DNA of 37,299 nt from Candidatus Omnitrophota bacterium (GTDB taxonomy: Bacteria > Ratteibacteria > UBA8468 > B48-G9 > DTJG01). Both the position numbers and the translations under genes were made by a program. Below the pieces are notes generated by a model. That model searched no databases. It was given only the letters and a program-made list of their open reading frames with translations, and was not told where the DNA came from. Numbering within the stretch: position 1 is the first letter of the stretch; each line of letters starts with the position of its first letter. The stretch covers positions 1-37,299 of the forward strand of contig JAMDAS010000006.1 in assembly GCA_023484085.1 (NCBI GenBank), in the 5' to 3' direction. Positions 37,209 to 37,299 of the stretch are shown one piece after another.

Positions 37209-37299
37209 TCAAAGCATGATTTTCTCTATCTCAAGAATTGTTGCAAGTTTCAACTGTCGTGGAGACATTTTGCTGTGGGTTAGTCGGTCTTTACCTTTT
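37209..37299 (-). CDS. C-terminal end of an unidentified protein, N-terminus outside window
   Basis: Minus-strand frame open to edge: ...KGKDRLTHSKMSPRQLKLATILEIEKIML*. Confidence 0.25.
   Translation of the reverse strand, partial: KGKDRLTHSKMSPRQLKLATILEIEKIML

Noticed and set aside
35950-37299. CRISPR array or phage defence island
   Set aside because: No regularly spaced direct repeats or cas genes; only hicBA modules and decayed ORFs are visible.
1-37299. tRNA or rRNA genes
   Set aside because: No cloverleaf with TTCRANNC-type T-arm or rRNA-like conserved stretches noticed in any intergenic gap; a tRNAscan run would be needed to be sure.

Overview
The window is mostly housekeeping sequence from an uncultured-looking bacterium. 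The gene content resembles PVC/Omnitrophota-like or other candidate-phylum genomes, but this taxonomic guess is inference only. The minus strand carries about 1-20.5 kb: a deoxyhypusine-synthase-like gene (cut by the window edge), an ornithine decarboxylase-like gene, a GGQ release-factor-like rescue protein, a possible 25-aa hydrophobic microprotein overlapping thrS, a TGS-less thrS, a run of five genes that looks like a carbohydrate locus (URO-D family, two large putative glycoside hydrolases, a LamG protein, a pseudopilin), an MNT/AbiE-like remnant, dprA, dgt, a LysM/M23 lipoprotein, nth and a GH116-like glucosidase. The plus strand carries about 20.6-34.8 kb: an orphan antitoxin-like mini-ORF, a 4TM holin-like protein, amaP, gmhA, an hldE C-terminal-type gene, a stand-alone ThiE N-terminal-domain protein, ftsH, folE, a K+ channel, gyrB-gyrA, a long imperfect hairpin, a dksA/traR-like gene, lspA, lgt and a PAP2 phosphatase; one MBL-fold hydrolase runs the other way. 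From 34.8 kb to the end is an accessory/decay zone: palindromes, a transposase C-terminal fragment, an orphan antitoxin-like gene, two consecutive hicBA loci (the first-listed hicA complete, the other short) and a probable frameshifted nuclease-like gene. The main leads are two small antitoxin-like ORFs with near-consensus promoters placed for leaderless transcripts, the uncharacterised glycoside-hydrolase/URO-D/pseudopilin cluster, the hairpin between gyrA and the dksA-like gene, an IS200/IS605-end-like palindrome forming the 3' end of the ThiE-N gene, and the microprotein behind thrS. All assignments are by eye, with no database search.
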